A stretch of 64,000 nucleotides of DNA, from assembly GCF_030445035.2 (NCBI RefSeq), contig NC_080673.1:36948365-37012364 (forward strand), given 5' to 3'. Positions 50,961 through 62,700 of this stretch are shown in pieces. The position numbers and the translations under genes were made by a program. Each line of letters begins with the position of its first letter. Positions within the stretch are counted from its first letter, which is position 1. This DNA is from Dasypus novemcinctus. Its lineage: Eukaryota > Chordata > Mammalia > Cingulata > Dasypodidae. The notes under the pieces were generated by a model. The model did no database searches and was not told the DNA's origin. It worked only from the letters and a program-made list of their open reading frames with translations.

Positions 50961-51737
50961 TGGTGATATTAATGAATGTAATTTTAAAAATATTATATAA
51001 TAAAATGTGTCAACATATGAAATATAGGGAAAACTCAGTGAGCCAATACATTCTCAATTACCATAATACTACCTCATCATGATGTTACAAAATCATGCCT
51101 GACCAAATGATCCATCAAAGTACAAAATAGAATAATAGATTTTAATGGTTTTAGATCCCACATTGAAATTAACCTTTAAGAAATTAGCACTTGTTGAATT
51201 TGATGTTATACCAAAGAATATCTATAATTATCTGAAAAGACCATTAAACTACTCCTTCCTTTTCCAACAACATATCAGTGTGTGACTGGATATTTTTCAT
51301 ATCAATCAAAATTATCTAAATTTGTTCAATGTTTTAAAAAAACTTTTTTTGTTTGAAAAGTTCATAAAATGATGGTGGGATCTTTTGTGAAATATAGTTA
51401 CTGCTTACAGATTATATACTCTAAATATATCACCAAGTAGTTGGGTAATAGCACTTAGTTCTCTTAAGGCCTTGACCTAAACATCACCCTAAAACTCCAT
51501 CTACCACAGCCACATTTTCTCCAGTATTGGAAGAAACAGTAGTTTCTTTCCTCTTACAGTTTATATTCTGCTCTGGACTCCATTTCAACATGCAGTCTTC
51601 AGGACATTTCTTTGGTAATTACTCTACTTGTTCTCCCTTAGACTCTTTAATATTTCTGTCTCCCTGAATTTCTGAACTTAATCATTCTAACATTCATTCA
51701 TTCAATAATTCATATATCCCCAAAATATTAAGCACTG

Positions 51738-52342
51738 TGTTGGTTTGAGTCTTTTGTAGACCCCAGAAAATTATGTTCTTAAATTGGTCCATTTCTGTTT
51801 GTAAGGGAACACTTTGGTTGGATTGGATTCAGTTGGGAGCCTTGATTGTATTGCTTCAGTGAGGCATAACCCAGCATGGTTCTCAGTCACCTTGCTGAAG
51901 TCCTTTAAAAAGGGAGTACTGAAAGTAGAGGCACACAGAGAAAAGTGGCAGAAACAGAAACCCCAAGAGGTTGGAATCAGCAGAGCACAGAGGCACAAAA
52001 AGAGATCTCCAGGAGGCTAAAAGAGATGAGACCTGGAGGAGAGGGGAGAAACTAGCCATAGCCTGATTGCCCACAGCTGAGCTCCAGAAACCAGCCGAGT
52101 TGCCATTTGTGGGCCATCAGGCATGTGGTAATGAGCTCAGGTAGAAAGTGAGCCTGGAGGGAGAGGCAGAGACCAGTCACCATTGTGCCTTGCCACGTGG
52201 CAGGAGAACAGGATCGCCAGTAGATGACCTATGGACATTTTCACAGCGTCAGAATTGTAAGCGTTTAAACTAATAAATTCCCTTTACAAAAGCCAACCCA
52301 TTTCTGGTATTTTTCATTGGCAATCTTCACCAAACCAAGACA
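51738..52342 (+). repeat. LTR-like element with 7-bp target duplication
   Basis: Begins TGTTGGTTTGAGTCTTTTG and ends CACCAAACCAAGACA. AGCACTG flanks it at 51731-51737 and 52343-52349. It is the longest copy of the family also seen at 3134-3600. It has TAATAAATTCCC about 75 bp before the end. Confidence 0.7.
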
Positions 52343-52872
52343 AGCACTGATTGCTATGTTCTAAGGGATGGAATTACAGGAGTAAAAACACAAATGGACA
52401 AAATCAAGTGAACACTAGACCCTTTATGGAGTGTTCCAGGTAGGGATTTGGGGTGGGAGGTAGAATAAAACACACAAATACAGGTCAGTGTAATTATCAT
52501 TTACAGGTTGTCCTTGTTACAGAAAACAGCTGCATCTAATGCTCACATAGAAATTCTTCCTTGGAAAAGTGACATTGAAACTGAGTCTTGTAGGATAAAT
52601 AGGACATAGCAATGCAGTGAAACAAGGAAATGCATTTCAGGAAGTGAGAACAATATGTGCAAAAGACAAAGATATGAAAACAAAAACAAAGCTTGATGAG
52701 AAAATTCAGGTGAACAGTATGACTAACATAGGGTTCAATAAGAACAATTGAGAAATCATGCTGCAGGCAATAAAGTATGGCTGTAGGATTACTTACTTGG
52801 AGTTATGGACACTGCATAATTCCTACACAACTTAAAATGGTTTTAACTTATGATATGCAGCATAAGTTTTTG

Positions 52873-52962
52873 TTTGTTTGTTTTAGGAGGCACCAGGTAT
52901 TGAACTCAGGACCTCATACATGGGAAGCAGGCTCTCAAACACTTGACCTACAGCTGCTCCCA
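52873..52962 (-). repeat. Short tRNA-derived SINE with 18-bp target duplication
   Basis: Antisense tRNA-like unit (TTTTAGGAGGCACCAGGTAT, CACTTGACCTACAGCTGCTC). Flanked by a perfect repeat ATGCAGCATAAGTTTTTG at 52855-52872 and 52963-52980. Confidence 0.9.
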
Positions 52963-54811
52963 ATGCAGCATAAGTTTTTGACACTCATATTCAATGACCA
53001 ATGATTAATTATCACAGGCAGTTAATATAAAGAATCATAGCCAAGCACCACTTTGCTATGTATGAAATAGACTGTGACAACATGCAGCTACTAATTTCTA
53101 CTAATGTTAAAATAAAAATAACTACATTGACTTTACTTTGGTTCAATTAGATAATCAACATTGAGGTGAGGGAAAATGTCCAAAGTACACCCACCTTGGA
53201 AAAAAAGTAATATGGAACAAAACTTTGAATTAATAAGCATCTGTTTTCAGGGCATTCTTTTCTATTCCTCCCTTTGGTCTTCAAAGGACTGAGTGAACCC
53301 AAAGACGTTTCAGGCTCTATGACAGCAGGACCTGTGGGAGAGAAACTTTTGTGGTGTCGCCTTGTGATATTTCTCATGTATGACCTCCTGGCTCTTGGCC
53401 AAGCCAGCAGTTGAGCTACAAGTGGTAACCCCATTTAAGTCAAGACGAACCTCTAGCCTCAAACGGATGGGGAACAAGAGAAGAGGGGCAGCAACCTTAG
53501 TTAGGATAATTTTCTATCAACTAAAGTTATGGACACAGCACGATTCCTACACAACTTAAAATTTATCAAGAATTATCACAGCTCTCTTACATCCCAGCGC
53601 TGAAGTTTTTTAGTGTTAAAAGATATAACAAGAACCTAAAAATCTGACTCAGTCACCACAGAAAAGAACCAGAAATAAATGCTGTGGCATATTAAATTAT
53701 TTAGAGTAGAGGTGGACAAAGAGGAATGTTACTTATAATTAGTGACTGCAAATATTTTAGTTCCATGGAATCTTACCCAATGAGTTCTCACTGAGAAAAT
53801 TGCCTATTCCTAATCCCACTTACAGATATAAAGTGCTAATCCATTGTAAGACTATCTTGTTTTAAATCTTGATATTACAAATACGGTACATTTATAATCT
53901 ACTAAATACTTCACACATGGTGTTATCCTGATTGAGTGTTATGCTCACAAATACACAACTTAAAAAGTTCATATTACATTAATGGAATATTGGTTCTTTC
54001 CTATGTCTTATTAATTTAATAATGTAAACTATAGATCATTTAACTATGTATCTGAAGCTGAAAAATGATTGAAAATAGAAAACTATAAGGAGCTAAGAAT
54101 TTCAGTGCCTACATAGAATTGGACTAGTAAAATAATCAAAATCTCTCTAGTAAAATCATACAAGATTAAAGTTATAAGGTTTCCAAGCCTTAGGATGGAA
54201 ACAACTGATCCAAGGTAAGGCAGCCTTGGATTTCCTAGCTAAGGCTAGAAATATATATCTTTGAAGAGTTTGATTTGATTTAGAAGGCTTAATTATAAGT
54301 TATGAGTATGCCACACTTCTTTCCCAAAACTCAAAAACCATAAAATGGTTCCACATTATGTAATGAAGCAAAGTAGCAGCCTCACAATCTGGTACTGTTG
54401 CAATCTAACAACTTTTAACCTTAAACCTGATTTACAAATATTCCCCAACATAGCTTCTTTACTGCAAGCAAGCTCATGTCATAATAACATTTTTAATGAG
54501 TGCTTATGATCTAAAAAACATTCTTATTAAGCGGCTGTGAATTGAATGGAGGCAATTGATAGGTACCTCCTCCTACACAATATCAGTCTACTAGAGAAAA
54601 CAGACCATAGGATTAGCAATTCAAACATGGTATAATAATATGATAGAGGAAGTTCAGGGTGTTGCGGCCAGACTAGATAAGGTAGCAATTCAGACTGGAA
54701 AATCAGGGAAAGTTTCCAAGAAGTTGGGTATAATTTGAGATAGAAAAGATGAATAGGAGTGGACTTCTCAAAGAGAAAGCAAAGAGAAAGGGAAATCAAG
54801 AAAAGGAAATA

Positions 54812-55278
54812 GGGAGAAGCAGATGTGGTTCAAGTGATAGAGGTTCCGCCTACCATATGGGAGAACCCGGGTTCCATCCCTGGGGCCTCCTGGTGAAAAA
54901 GAAGTAGAGAAAGCATGCCTATGTGTCAAGCCAGTGCCCGCACGAGTGCTCACGTGGTGAGCCAGTGCCTGTTCGAGTGCCTGCATGAGTGCCCACGTAG
55001 TGAGCCAGTGCTCCACTCAAGTGAGTCACACAGCAAAATGCTGACACATCAAAAGAAAGACAAGGGGAGAGTCAAGGTGAAGTGCAGCAGAAACCAAGAA
55101 CTGAGGAGGCTCAATTGACCGGGAAACTCTCTCCCCATCAGAGGTCTCCAGGATCAAATCCTTGTGAACCCTAGAGGAGAAAAAATGAGAAGACAACACA
55201 GACAGCAAAAACAACAGGGTAGAAGGAGGGGAAGGGGGGAAATGAAATAAATAAATCTTAAAAAAAAAAAAAAAAAAA
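54812..55278 (+). repeat. Long tRNA-derived SINE variant
   Basis: Head AGATGTGGTTCAAGTGATAG and CGGGTTCCATCCCTGGGGCC, then internal GAGCCAGTGC...GAGTGCC repeats, and a poly-A tail at 55259-55279. Imperfect target repeats AGAAAAGGAAATAG and AGAAAAGGAGCTAG flank it. The internal repeat distinguishes it from the other SINEs here. Confidence 0.8.
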
Positions 55279-55379
55279 AGAACAGAAAAGGAGCTAGGAA
55301 TAGAAATACTCCCCAGACAGGAAAGAGCTTAAGACTTGGTGGTGTGCTTTCTATGTCTGCATCCCTTACACACACACAA

Positions 55380-55780
55380 CCACACAACCAAATGCATATC
55401 CTTACTCAGATCTGTTCCTGCTTCCTGCAGTGCACTGTTTCCCTTCCTCTGCCTAGAATGTTCTTCCCATTATTCTGAATATTTAAATCCTGCAGGCCCT
55501 TCAAAGTGCAACATCCTGGCCTTGTATTGAAATCTCAAATAGGTCTTAGTTATTTTCCTGAAAGCCTTTCTCAGGAGATCCAATGTACGGAACTCTCTCC
55601 CTTCTCTTGAGTTCTTTAGAACCAATTAAAGCAGTACTAAGCTCATTTTTTGATCTCTGGTGTATAAAATTATGAAACTATTTATAGGTTTTATCACCCA
55701 CATCCAGATTTTAAATTCCTTGAGGTCAGGGACTATATCATAAAATTTGCTTGCATCTCCCTCAAGCAGAAGCATAATCC
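55380..55780 (+). repeat. L2 (LINE-2) 3' fragment
   Basis: CTGCCTAGAATGTTCTTCCC, TCTCTTGAGTTCTTTAGAAC and TTCCTTGAGGTCAGGGACTA match L2 3' text in order. Confidence 0.7.
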
Positions 55781-56139
55781 ATAACAAGCTTTTTTGAGAG
55801 AAGAACAAAATAGTGGAACTTTTTATGAACCTGTGAGAGGAATGCCACAAAATCTTAAGGCAAAAAGTAAGTTGAAACTTTCAAAAATCAATTAAACATA
55901 GAAGCCCCTGATAGTAGTGATAATGACATTTTTATTAGTTATTGGAAGATTACACTGGCTACTGGGGATGAAGAATTTTGTATGTTACTACATGACAGAG
56001 GGAGGACAGAACTACTTTATTTTTGTTTGCCTTATCATCTTTCCTCAAGAAAATAATATTTAAACTTGCAAGACTAGAGAAAAATTAAAATAACAAATTT
56101 AAAGCCCAAAATATAGGATATCAAATATCCTAAATGAGT

Positions 56140-56580
56140 TTAAATTCATTAATTTGGAGAAAATTACACTACAAAATACTGGAAAAATGCATAGATGAGA
56201 TAGGGGAATTTTTAAAATAATCTTTTAAAATTCTGATGAAGATTTGATAGAGAACAAGGAATGCAACCATTGTCCTAATTTTCAAAATAAAGAAGGAAGA
56301 TTCTAGAAACTCTAGCCTAGAGAGCTTGACAGTAATTCCATACACTATTTCAAAGAGATTCATAAAATCTCTCAAAATGCAAAGTGCTGCTATCTACAAG
56401 CCAGTGTGAGATCCCATGAAACAAATGATTACAAACTAAACCAGCCTAATTTTATTTTGATTTTAATAGGATTACTTGATAGCTAATTTACAGAAAGTGG
56501 AAATGCACCTCACAAAGAACTTAGTCAAGTTTCTCAATGTATGGTTTTGGGCCACGGACAGGAAAAGAAGCTTCAAGAGA
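56140..56580 (+). repeat. CR1/L3-type LINE fossil
   Basis: CTAGCCTAGAGAGCTTGACA, GTAATTCCA, then a CAAAGAGATTCATAAAATCTC stretch and GGATTACTTGATAGC with later CTTAGTCAAGTTTCTCAATG correspond in order to the reverse-transcriptase region of CR1/L3 LINEs. Strongly decayed. Confidence 0.55.
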
Positions 56581-56709
56581 AGACAGATATACGACTATAC
56601 AACTAGTTGAAGAGCCTTGTGAAGAGTGCTAATTCATGGACTAACAAAGGAAGGTCTTTAGGGTCATATCATGTGTCTTTTCTGTTCAGCATTTCACAGT
56701 CATTTTTTA

Positions 56710-57290
56710 AAATAAGTCAATTTTATTGATACCTACTAATAAAGCATACAGTTCATCCAAAGTGTACAAACAACGGTATTTGGTATAATCACATAGCTGT
56801 GCATTCATCACTTCAATCATTATCAGAGCATTTTAATTATTTCAACAGTAATAGTGATAATAAACAAACAAAAACACAAACATACAACAAAAATTCTTCA
56901 CCTCTCAATCTCTCTGTTTCGTTGCTATACATAGATGCTACTTCTAGGTATTCTTGCACAATTATTTATATATTTATTAAGCAGTTTTATTGATATATAT
57001 TCACATACCATACAATCTATCTGAAGAGTATAATCAAAGGCTTTTACTATAATTGCAATGTTGTGCATTCATTACCACAAACAATTTTAGAACAATTTCA
57101 TTACTTCAAAAATAAAAACTCCAACCCCTTAGCATTCCTTTCCCAGCCCTACATAACCACTAACCCAATTTCATCTTTATATATTGACTTATACTTACAT
57201 TTTATATAAATGGAATCATACAATATGTAGTACTTTGTGTCTAGTTTCATTTAGCATAATGGTTTTTTTCCCAGTTATTTTGTTGCAGGT
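56710..57290 (-). repeat. L1 3' UTR (antisense)
   Basis: TTTTATTGATATATATTCAC, ATACCATACAATCTATCTG and AATGGAATCATACAATATG are the reverse complement of familiar old L1 3' UTR text; two related halves start at 56710 and 56980. Confidence 0.65.
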
Positions 57291-60200
57291 AGTAAAGATA
57301 TACCAACAAAATCTCTTAATGCCCCTAACTTGTAAAGAATGGCTAATCTGTAGTTTAAATCAGACTCCCAAAAGAACTTGACCTTGAGGAAGAACAGGCT
57401 AGCTAAAGGTACAGATAATTCAATTGTAGTAAGTATTTTTACATCTAAAATCTAGTGGCCAAACACATAATTGGGAAGAAGTATATTTTCAGAAGACCAT
57501 GCAGTAGTTAAGTTACATAATAAGGATACAAAAAAAGAAAAAGGCAGACTAATTTTTAGGTTGCTTTACTACAAGATATCCAAAGGAGATAACCCGCTAT
57601 ATCTAACGATAATGGACTACTTCTCTATATTCAGGCCTGGAGACAATACTTTAAGTAAAAATGAATGTACCCAGAGGAAGAATAAATGGTGATAAGAATC
57701 TCAAACCATGCCATAAAAAGCATGGACTGAAGGAGCTAAATATTATCTTAGACACAGGTAAGAGTTGTTATATGTAAAAGCATTTTGTAAAAATAATCTA
57801 AGAGGTAAAATAAGGATATGGATATTACAGAAAGAATATTATTGTACAATATAAGAAAAGGATTTGTATGCTCAGAACAGGTGAAATAAAGAAACACCTG
57901 CTTTACGCCTAAATTGGCCTTAATATACTCTGAATTAGGAGACACGATCATTTGCTAAGAATAAAAAGAGTGTGCATGTATATTGGTGTGGGGGGATTTG
58001 GAGGAACTGGAGAATAGGAAAAATCTAGAACATCTACTATGTTGAAACTGATAAAGAGCTCAACAAGGAAGAATAAAGGATTTCCCTGCACATTAATTAT
58101 TTAAGCTGATGTTACAGTGAATGACCAATTACAGTGATGACCAAAGAATAGTTCTATCACTGTCCAGCTACATTCTACAGCAAGGAAGGCAAAGCAGAGA
58201 TAAAAGGGAAAGCAAAACTTGGGAAGGCAGATATTGTGGTAGGTCAAGTAGCAAGAGATTTGAAAGTCATAGTAGAGTTGAAATTGCTGTCCAAGACAGA
58301 AGTGTTAAGAGAGTAAAACATGTAAAAACAAACAAACAAAAAAGTCCAGGCATGCAGCCAAGGAACACTAATGGGACAGAGAGTTGCTCAGTAATGAGTA
58401 GTACATGAATAAAAAGTATTGGAAGGATAGGAGATTGTGGTCAGAAAAAGAATATTATATTCTCACATTTTTCAGTTTGAGCAATTAGAATACCCAGGTG
58501 CTAGTGGCTTTGCACAGGGAAGCAGAGCAGGTTAAGGTCCTGTGAAAGCCAAATGTGTAGACATCAAATGAGGTTCTGGACAATGATGGCAGATCATAGT
58601 GTGGAAAGTAAACCTTCAATGGGTCTATATCCTCAAGGAAGGTGGAATGCTCAGAAAGTATTAGCACTGGCAAAGAATAGAGAGTAGTATCAGGGAAAGA
58701 TGTAAATTTAGACGGGAGACAAGTAATCAGGACGGTGAAAAGAAGAGTTTACAAGCAGTTCTGAATAGGCTACAAGTTATATGAGAGAAGGGCACAGAAG
58801 CATCTCCATCTAACCAAAACCAATTACGCCATATAGGGTCATTACAAAACAGAAAAAGTGTGCTTTAATTTTTATTGTCCAATAGAACAACCTATAGCAT
58901 CAAAGGAACAGGTTTTAAACTTACTTCAATAATCACAAAGACAACAAAACTAAGCTTAATAGATACCTATTATGTATAAGCGCTTTGAAGTCAACAATAA
59001 ACACCCTGAGGCAGATTTGAGTATTTGATAGGTAAGATATTTCAAACTGTTCTGAAAGAAATATAAGCAGATATGATTTAGGATGGCCAAGGCATTTAAT
59101 CACAAGTAAATCAGCTTGTCTATAGGCAATTAAATTGGTTCTCTTAAAGAATTAAAAATTGCCAAACACTCTTCTCATATCAAGGTAGAGAAAAACAAAA
59201 ACTATTAAGATAAATTATTGTTGAATAAGTACACATAGCCTAAAGACCAAACCATTTAAATTAATAGTATTTTGGAAAGAAAAAAAGATGTGTTTTTGTT
59301 TTTACAAATGTCCAGAAAAGTAGTAAAAAGTAATGCATAAGAAAAGTTGCTTGCGTAAATATTTCTAATTAAGTGGTATAAAAATTAGTGCCATAAAACT
59401 ATGTATCTTAGCAAATAAAAGAAAAGCTAAGAAACTTCCTGATGATTCTGACACATAGAAAGTCACTCTGAAAAATCACTTTCCTCTAATTTTTTTCCCC
59501 TCATCACAACATACATTTTGGCTAGCATATACAAATACTGTTTTGTCTTCTGATTTTGGATTACCTGAAGATTCATTCTTAAGGCTAATCTGATTTTTAT
59601 CTATTCCTGAAAAAAGATTAGAGATTTTTGGGTGCATATCAAGTTATTTTAAACTAACTTGTAAAAAATCAATACTCCTCGTCCCCAACATTCATGTTAA
59701 TCATTTCCAACTACAACCTACAGAAGCAGGTACAGGATTAACTTTCTCTTGTACATTTTCTGACAAAATTCAGGGTTGTACATGCCTTAATATATTAATA
59801 AAAAATAATGTTAGCTAAAGATTTAAAAGGTTTTTAAAAATCTTTTGTTAGAAAATGTCTATTGTAAAATTGTCATTTAGTTGGGAAAATATTTTATTGA
59901 CATATTCATAACTGAAATAACAATATTAATTTTATCAGTCCTTAAGTCTGTAGTGTAGTACAAACAGTGTTTCTAAATAATGCCCTAAAACAAGGATGAT
60001 TTAACACTTAATAAGTCTTATTTATAAGAGAAGTAAGTACTAGGCATTATTGTGAGGTTTTCCTCACTTGTTTTTCCTTTGGTGTTATTAGACATAAATA
60101 AAACACCTTTACATTTCCTTCTACATTCCCTAAATGATAGAAAACAACCTTAGACATATCATTTCATACCTGGCATTCAGAAGCAGGGCCTCTAGGGGTA

Positions 60201-60564
60201 TTTATATTTCATACACTATAAAACACTATGTCAAAGTTTATATTCGATTAATTTCCATAGAGAAAAAACTTATTTAAATTTTATTTTCTCTGTCATCTAC
60301 TACAAAGAGGTCTTACAGTATAAGAAGAAAGGAGGTGCTCATCTATGTCTTACAGATTCTCCCTAAATAAACTTCATTGTCCTAAGTCTCCTGCCTTATA
60401 TTTAAAAACACACAAATGGTTCTATTTTATCTGAAATGTTTAAGTTATTGTGGCACTATTTATTCTAGGATTGCTCGTAATACTCTATGCCTGCAAACTT
60501 TATTTAGAGGGCCTGTTGTTTTGACAAGAAAAATAAATTGTAGCTTACATGTTTTAACTCAGTG

Positions 60565-60715
60565 ATTCTTACTTTTATCTGGAGTCACAGATCCCCTTGG
60601 AAATTTGAGGACCACAGACTGTCCTCCCTAAAAATGCTGTGACCCAAGGATTTGAATACAATTTCAAGGGCTTCATGATCCCTTGAAGTAGAGCTACTGC
60701 CAGGTTATTTAACAA
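60565..60715 (+). repeat. hAT-like DNA transposon remnant
   Basis: CAGTGATTCTTACTTTTATC and GAATACAATTTCAAGGGCTTC resemble non-autonomous hAT elements of mammals. Short and diverged. Confidence 0.4.
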
Positions 60716-61699
60716 ACGAACAAAGAGTAAAATCTACACAGTCATCTCCACTGAAGGAGTACAAAAGTTTGTATGACTTTTTGACAAATTGAAAGTTGTA
60801 TTAGAATTTTAGACATTTTTGTTGTTGCTGTTGTTATCATTTCATAATACAAAACCTGAAATGACCATTGAAGAAAAAAACATGTAAACATTTCAGGAAA
60901 AGCAACAGATTATTTCCATACTAAGAACTAAGATACCTACTTCTATCACTGTTTCAACGCTTACCTTTATGTAACCAGAGGGTGAAAGATGTTACTACCG
61001 GGATTAGTTGTAGTGAATAGGTAATTTAATAAAATCATCATCAGGAGGACTGTCCCTGAAAAATCACTACTAGCATGTTGTAAATGAAGCGCAATTTAAA
61101 AATTGGCCCTTTCTAATAAAAAAGCAATTAAGATTTCAGTGTGTTAGAAACCAGGATGCCTGCAACCTGTCACAAGTGAGACGCACAACCTTCTGGTGTA
61201 CTGTTTCTCAAGTGCAAAATGAAAGAACAACCATGGGAAAACCAGGGAGCAAAAGAAAAAACTCACGAAATCCGCAGCCTGAAATCACATGATCACATCA
61301 CCACACAGCCCCTCACTCGAATATCAACTCTGAAGGCAGCTCAGCCTACCTACGGGCTGCCCGCACAGACCGTGGCGAGCCCCAGCTCACCATTTCCCAA
61401 AATGCCGCAGTCACACTGAAAACCGAAATTAGGCTCTGCTAAGCCGTAATTTAAAAAAAGAAAAAAAAGAAAAAACCCACTAAAACTAAAACACATTTAT
61501 TCTTTGGTGAAGTCCCTGAGCAGCCCACTGGAAGTTTGCTCGCTGCTTTTTCATAGGCTGTTTCGGCGTTTTGTTAGTGGCTTCCTCTGGAGAAAAGCGG
61601 ACAGCTTACCCCAGCAGCAGCCCGCAGGGTGAAGTTGCTCGCACCTTAGCCGGCTCGTGAAGCCCAGACCCGCGGCCTCAAGCCCCGCTTGCCTCCAAA

Positions 61700-62180
61700 G
61701 CCCAAGCGACTCTGCTTAGCCCTCTTCCGCGGCGGCTCTGGAGGGCGCGCTGCGCGGGGCTGCGCGGGGCTGCGCGGGGCTGCGCGGGGCTGCGCGGGGC
61801 TGCGCGGGGCTGCGCGGGGCTGCGCGGGGCTGCGCGGGGCTGCGCGGGGCTGCGCGGGGCTGCCCAAGCGACTCTGCTTAGCCCTCTTCCGCGGCGGCTC
61901 TGGAGGGCGCGCTGCGCGGGGCTGCGCGGGGCTGCGCGGGGCTGCGCGGGGCTGCGCGGGGCTGCGCGGGGCTGCGCGGGGCTGCGCGGGGCTGCGCGGG
62001 GCTGCCCAAGCGACTCTGCTTAGCCCTCTTCCGCGGCGGCTCTGGAGGGCGCGCTGCGCGGGGCTGCGCGGGGCTGCGCGGGGCTGCGCGGGGCTGCGCG
62101 GGGCTGCGCGGGGCTGCGCGGGGCTGCGCGGGGCTGCGCGGGGCTGCGCGGGGCTGCGCGGGGCTGCGCGGGGCTGCGCC
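61700..62180. repeat. GC-rich decamer minisatellite with higher-order 51-bp spacer repeats
   Basis: The exact 10-bp unit TGCGCGGGGC occurs 11 times at 61751-61860, 9 times at 61913-62002 and 12 times at 62055-62174. Each array is preceded by the same 51-bp segment (61700-61750, 61862-61912, 62004-62054), which starts GCCCAAGCGACTCTGC and ends GGAGGGCGC. The segment starts are 162 and 142 bp apart, a difference of exactly two decamers. The final array ends TGCGCCCAGGCG. Because 10-bp units give a 10-residue periodicity without stops in several frames, long open frames cross it on both strands; these are not regarded as genes. Confidence 0.95.
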
Positions 62181-62534
62181 CAGGCGGTGAGAGAAGTGCA
62201 GCTCCGGCGCGCCCGCGCCACCAACATTCTCACGGCCCCGCTCCGCAGCCGCCAGCGCGGCGCAGCCGGGGTCCTCCTCCCTCGGGCGCCGCAGGTCCCC
62301 GGGGCCCTGAGCCGGGCCCCCTGGCGCCTTCTCCTTTGCTCTCTCGCTTCTTTCCAGCGTGGGAACCGGGCTCTGGCCCCTCGGGGCTGGGCAGCTGGGA
62401 GCGCGAGGGAAGCTTCTCGTGGGAAGAAAGAGGACTAGCCCAAACCTGGACCCCGGGGAGAGGAGCCGCCCCTCCAGACACCCTAGATCCCAAGCTGGCG
62501 TCCGGACCCGTGTGGGAACGCAGCGACCACTTAC

Positions 62535-62700
62535 TCGATGGCTTCCCAGACTTCACGGCTGCGTTTCCCAATCTCCAGCAGCTCCAGGGCGCGCCTCGCG
62601 AATCCGCACTGCCAACACAGAAAGAGAACGGCTTCAGGGGCGGGAAGGTGGGTGGGAAAGGGGACCCTGCAGTTGCACCTGTCTGCCCCGCGCGAGAGCA
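62535..62700 (-). other. GUCY1A1: Predicted 5' untranslated first exon of GUCY1A1 (3' edge 62535)
   Basis: On the minus strand the CpG island contains CCATCGA|GTAAGTGG, a near-perfect donor whose exon side ends at 62535. It lies about 25.8 kb upstream of the acceptor at 36693. The 5' limit is unknown; 62700 is only a nominal value near a GC box at 62636-62646. Supported by position, donor strength and CpG context, not by transcript evidence. Further non-coding exons may lie in intron 1 and were not recognisable. Confidence 0.45.

Larger units (their letters stand above)
36694..62534 (-). other. GUCY1A1: GUCY1A1 intron 1 (predicted), repeat-rich
   Basis: A 25.8-kb stretch with no protein-coding exon that I can support. 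It holds SINEs (37.14, 46.97, 49.93, 52.87, 54.81 kb), LTR-like elements (40.30, 45.34, 51.74 kb), L1/HAL1 pieces (37.89, 48.9, 56.71 kb), L2 (55.38 kb), a CR1/L3 fossil (56.14 kb), MIR (42.08, 44.03, 49.74 kb), MER20-type (39.50, 43.70 kb) and other hAT elements (50.42, 60.57 kb), and the minisatellite. In 40.8-42.0, 52.4-52.8, 53.0-54.8, 57.4-60.5 and 60.75-61.5 kb I recognise nothing beyond AT-rich unique-looking sequence. A small untranslated exon could be hidden here. Confidence 0.6.

Noticed and set aside
61689-62438. Long plus-strand open frame of 249 codons (and a 195-codon minus-strand one) over the minisatellite
   Set aside because: A 10-bp unit without stops gives a 10-residue periodic peptide in several frames on both strands. 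There is no domain, and the frames follow the repeat exactly.
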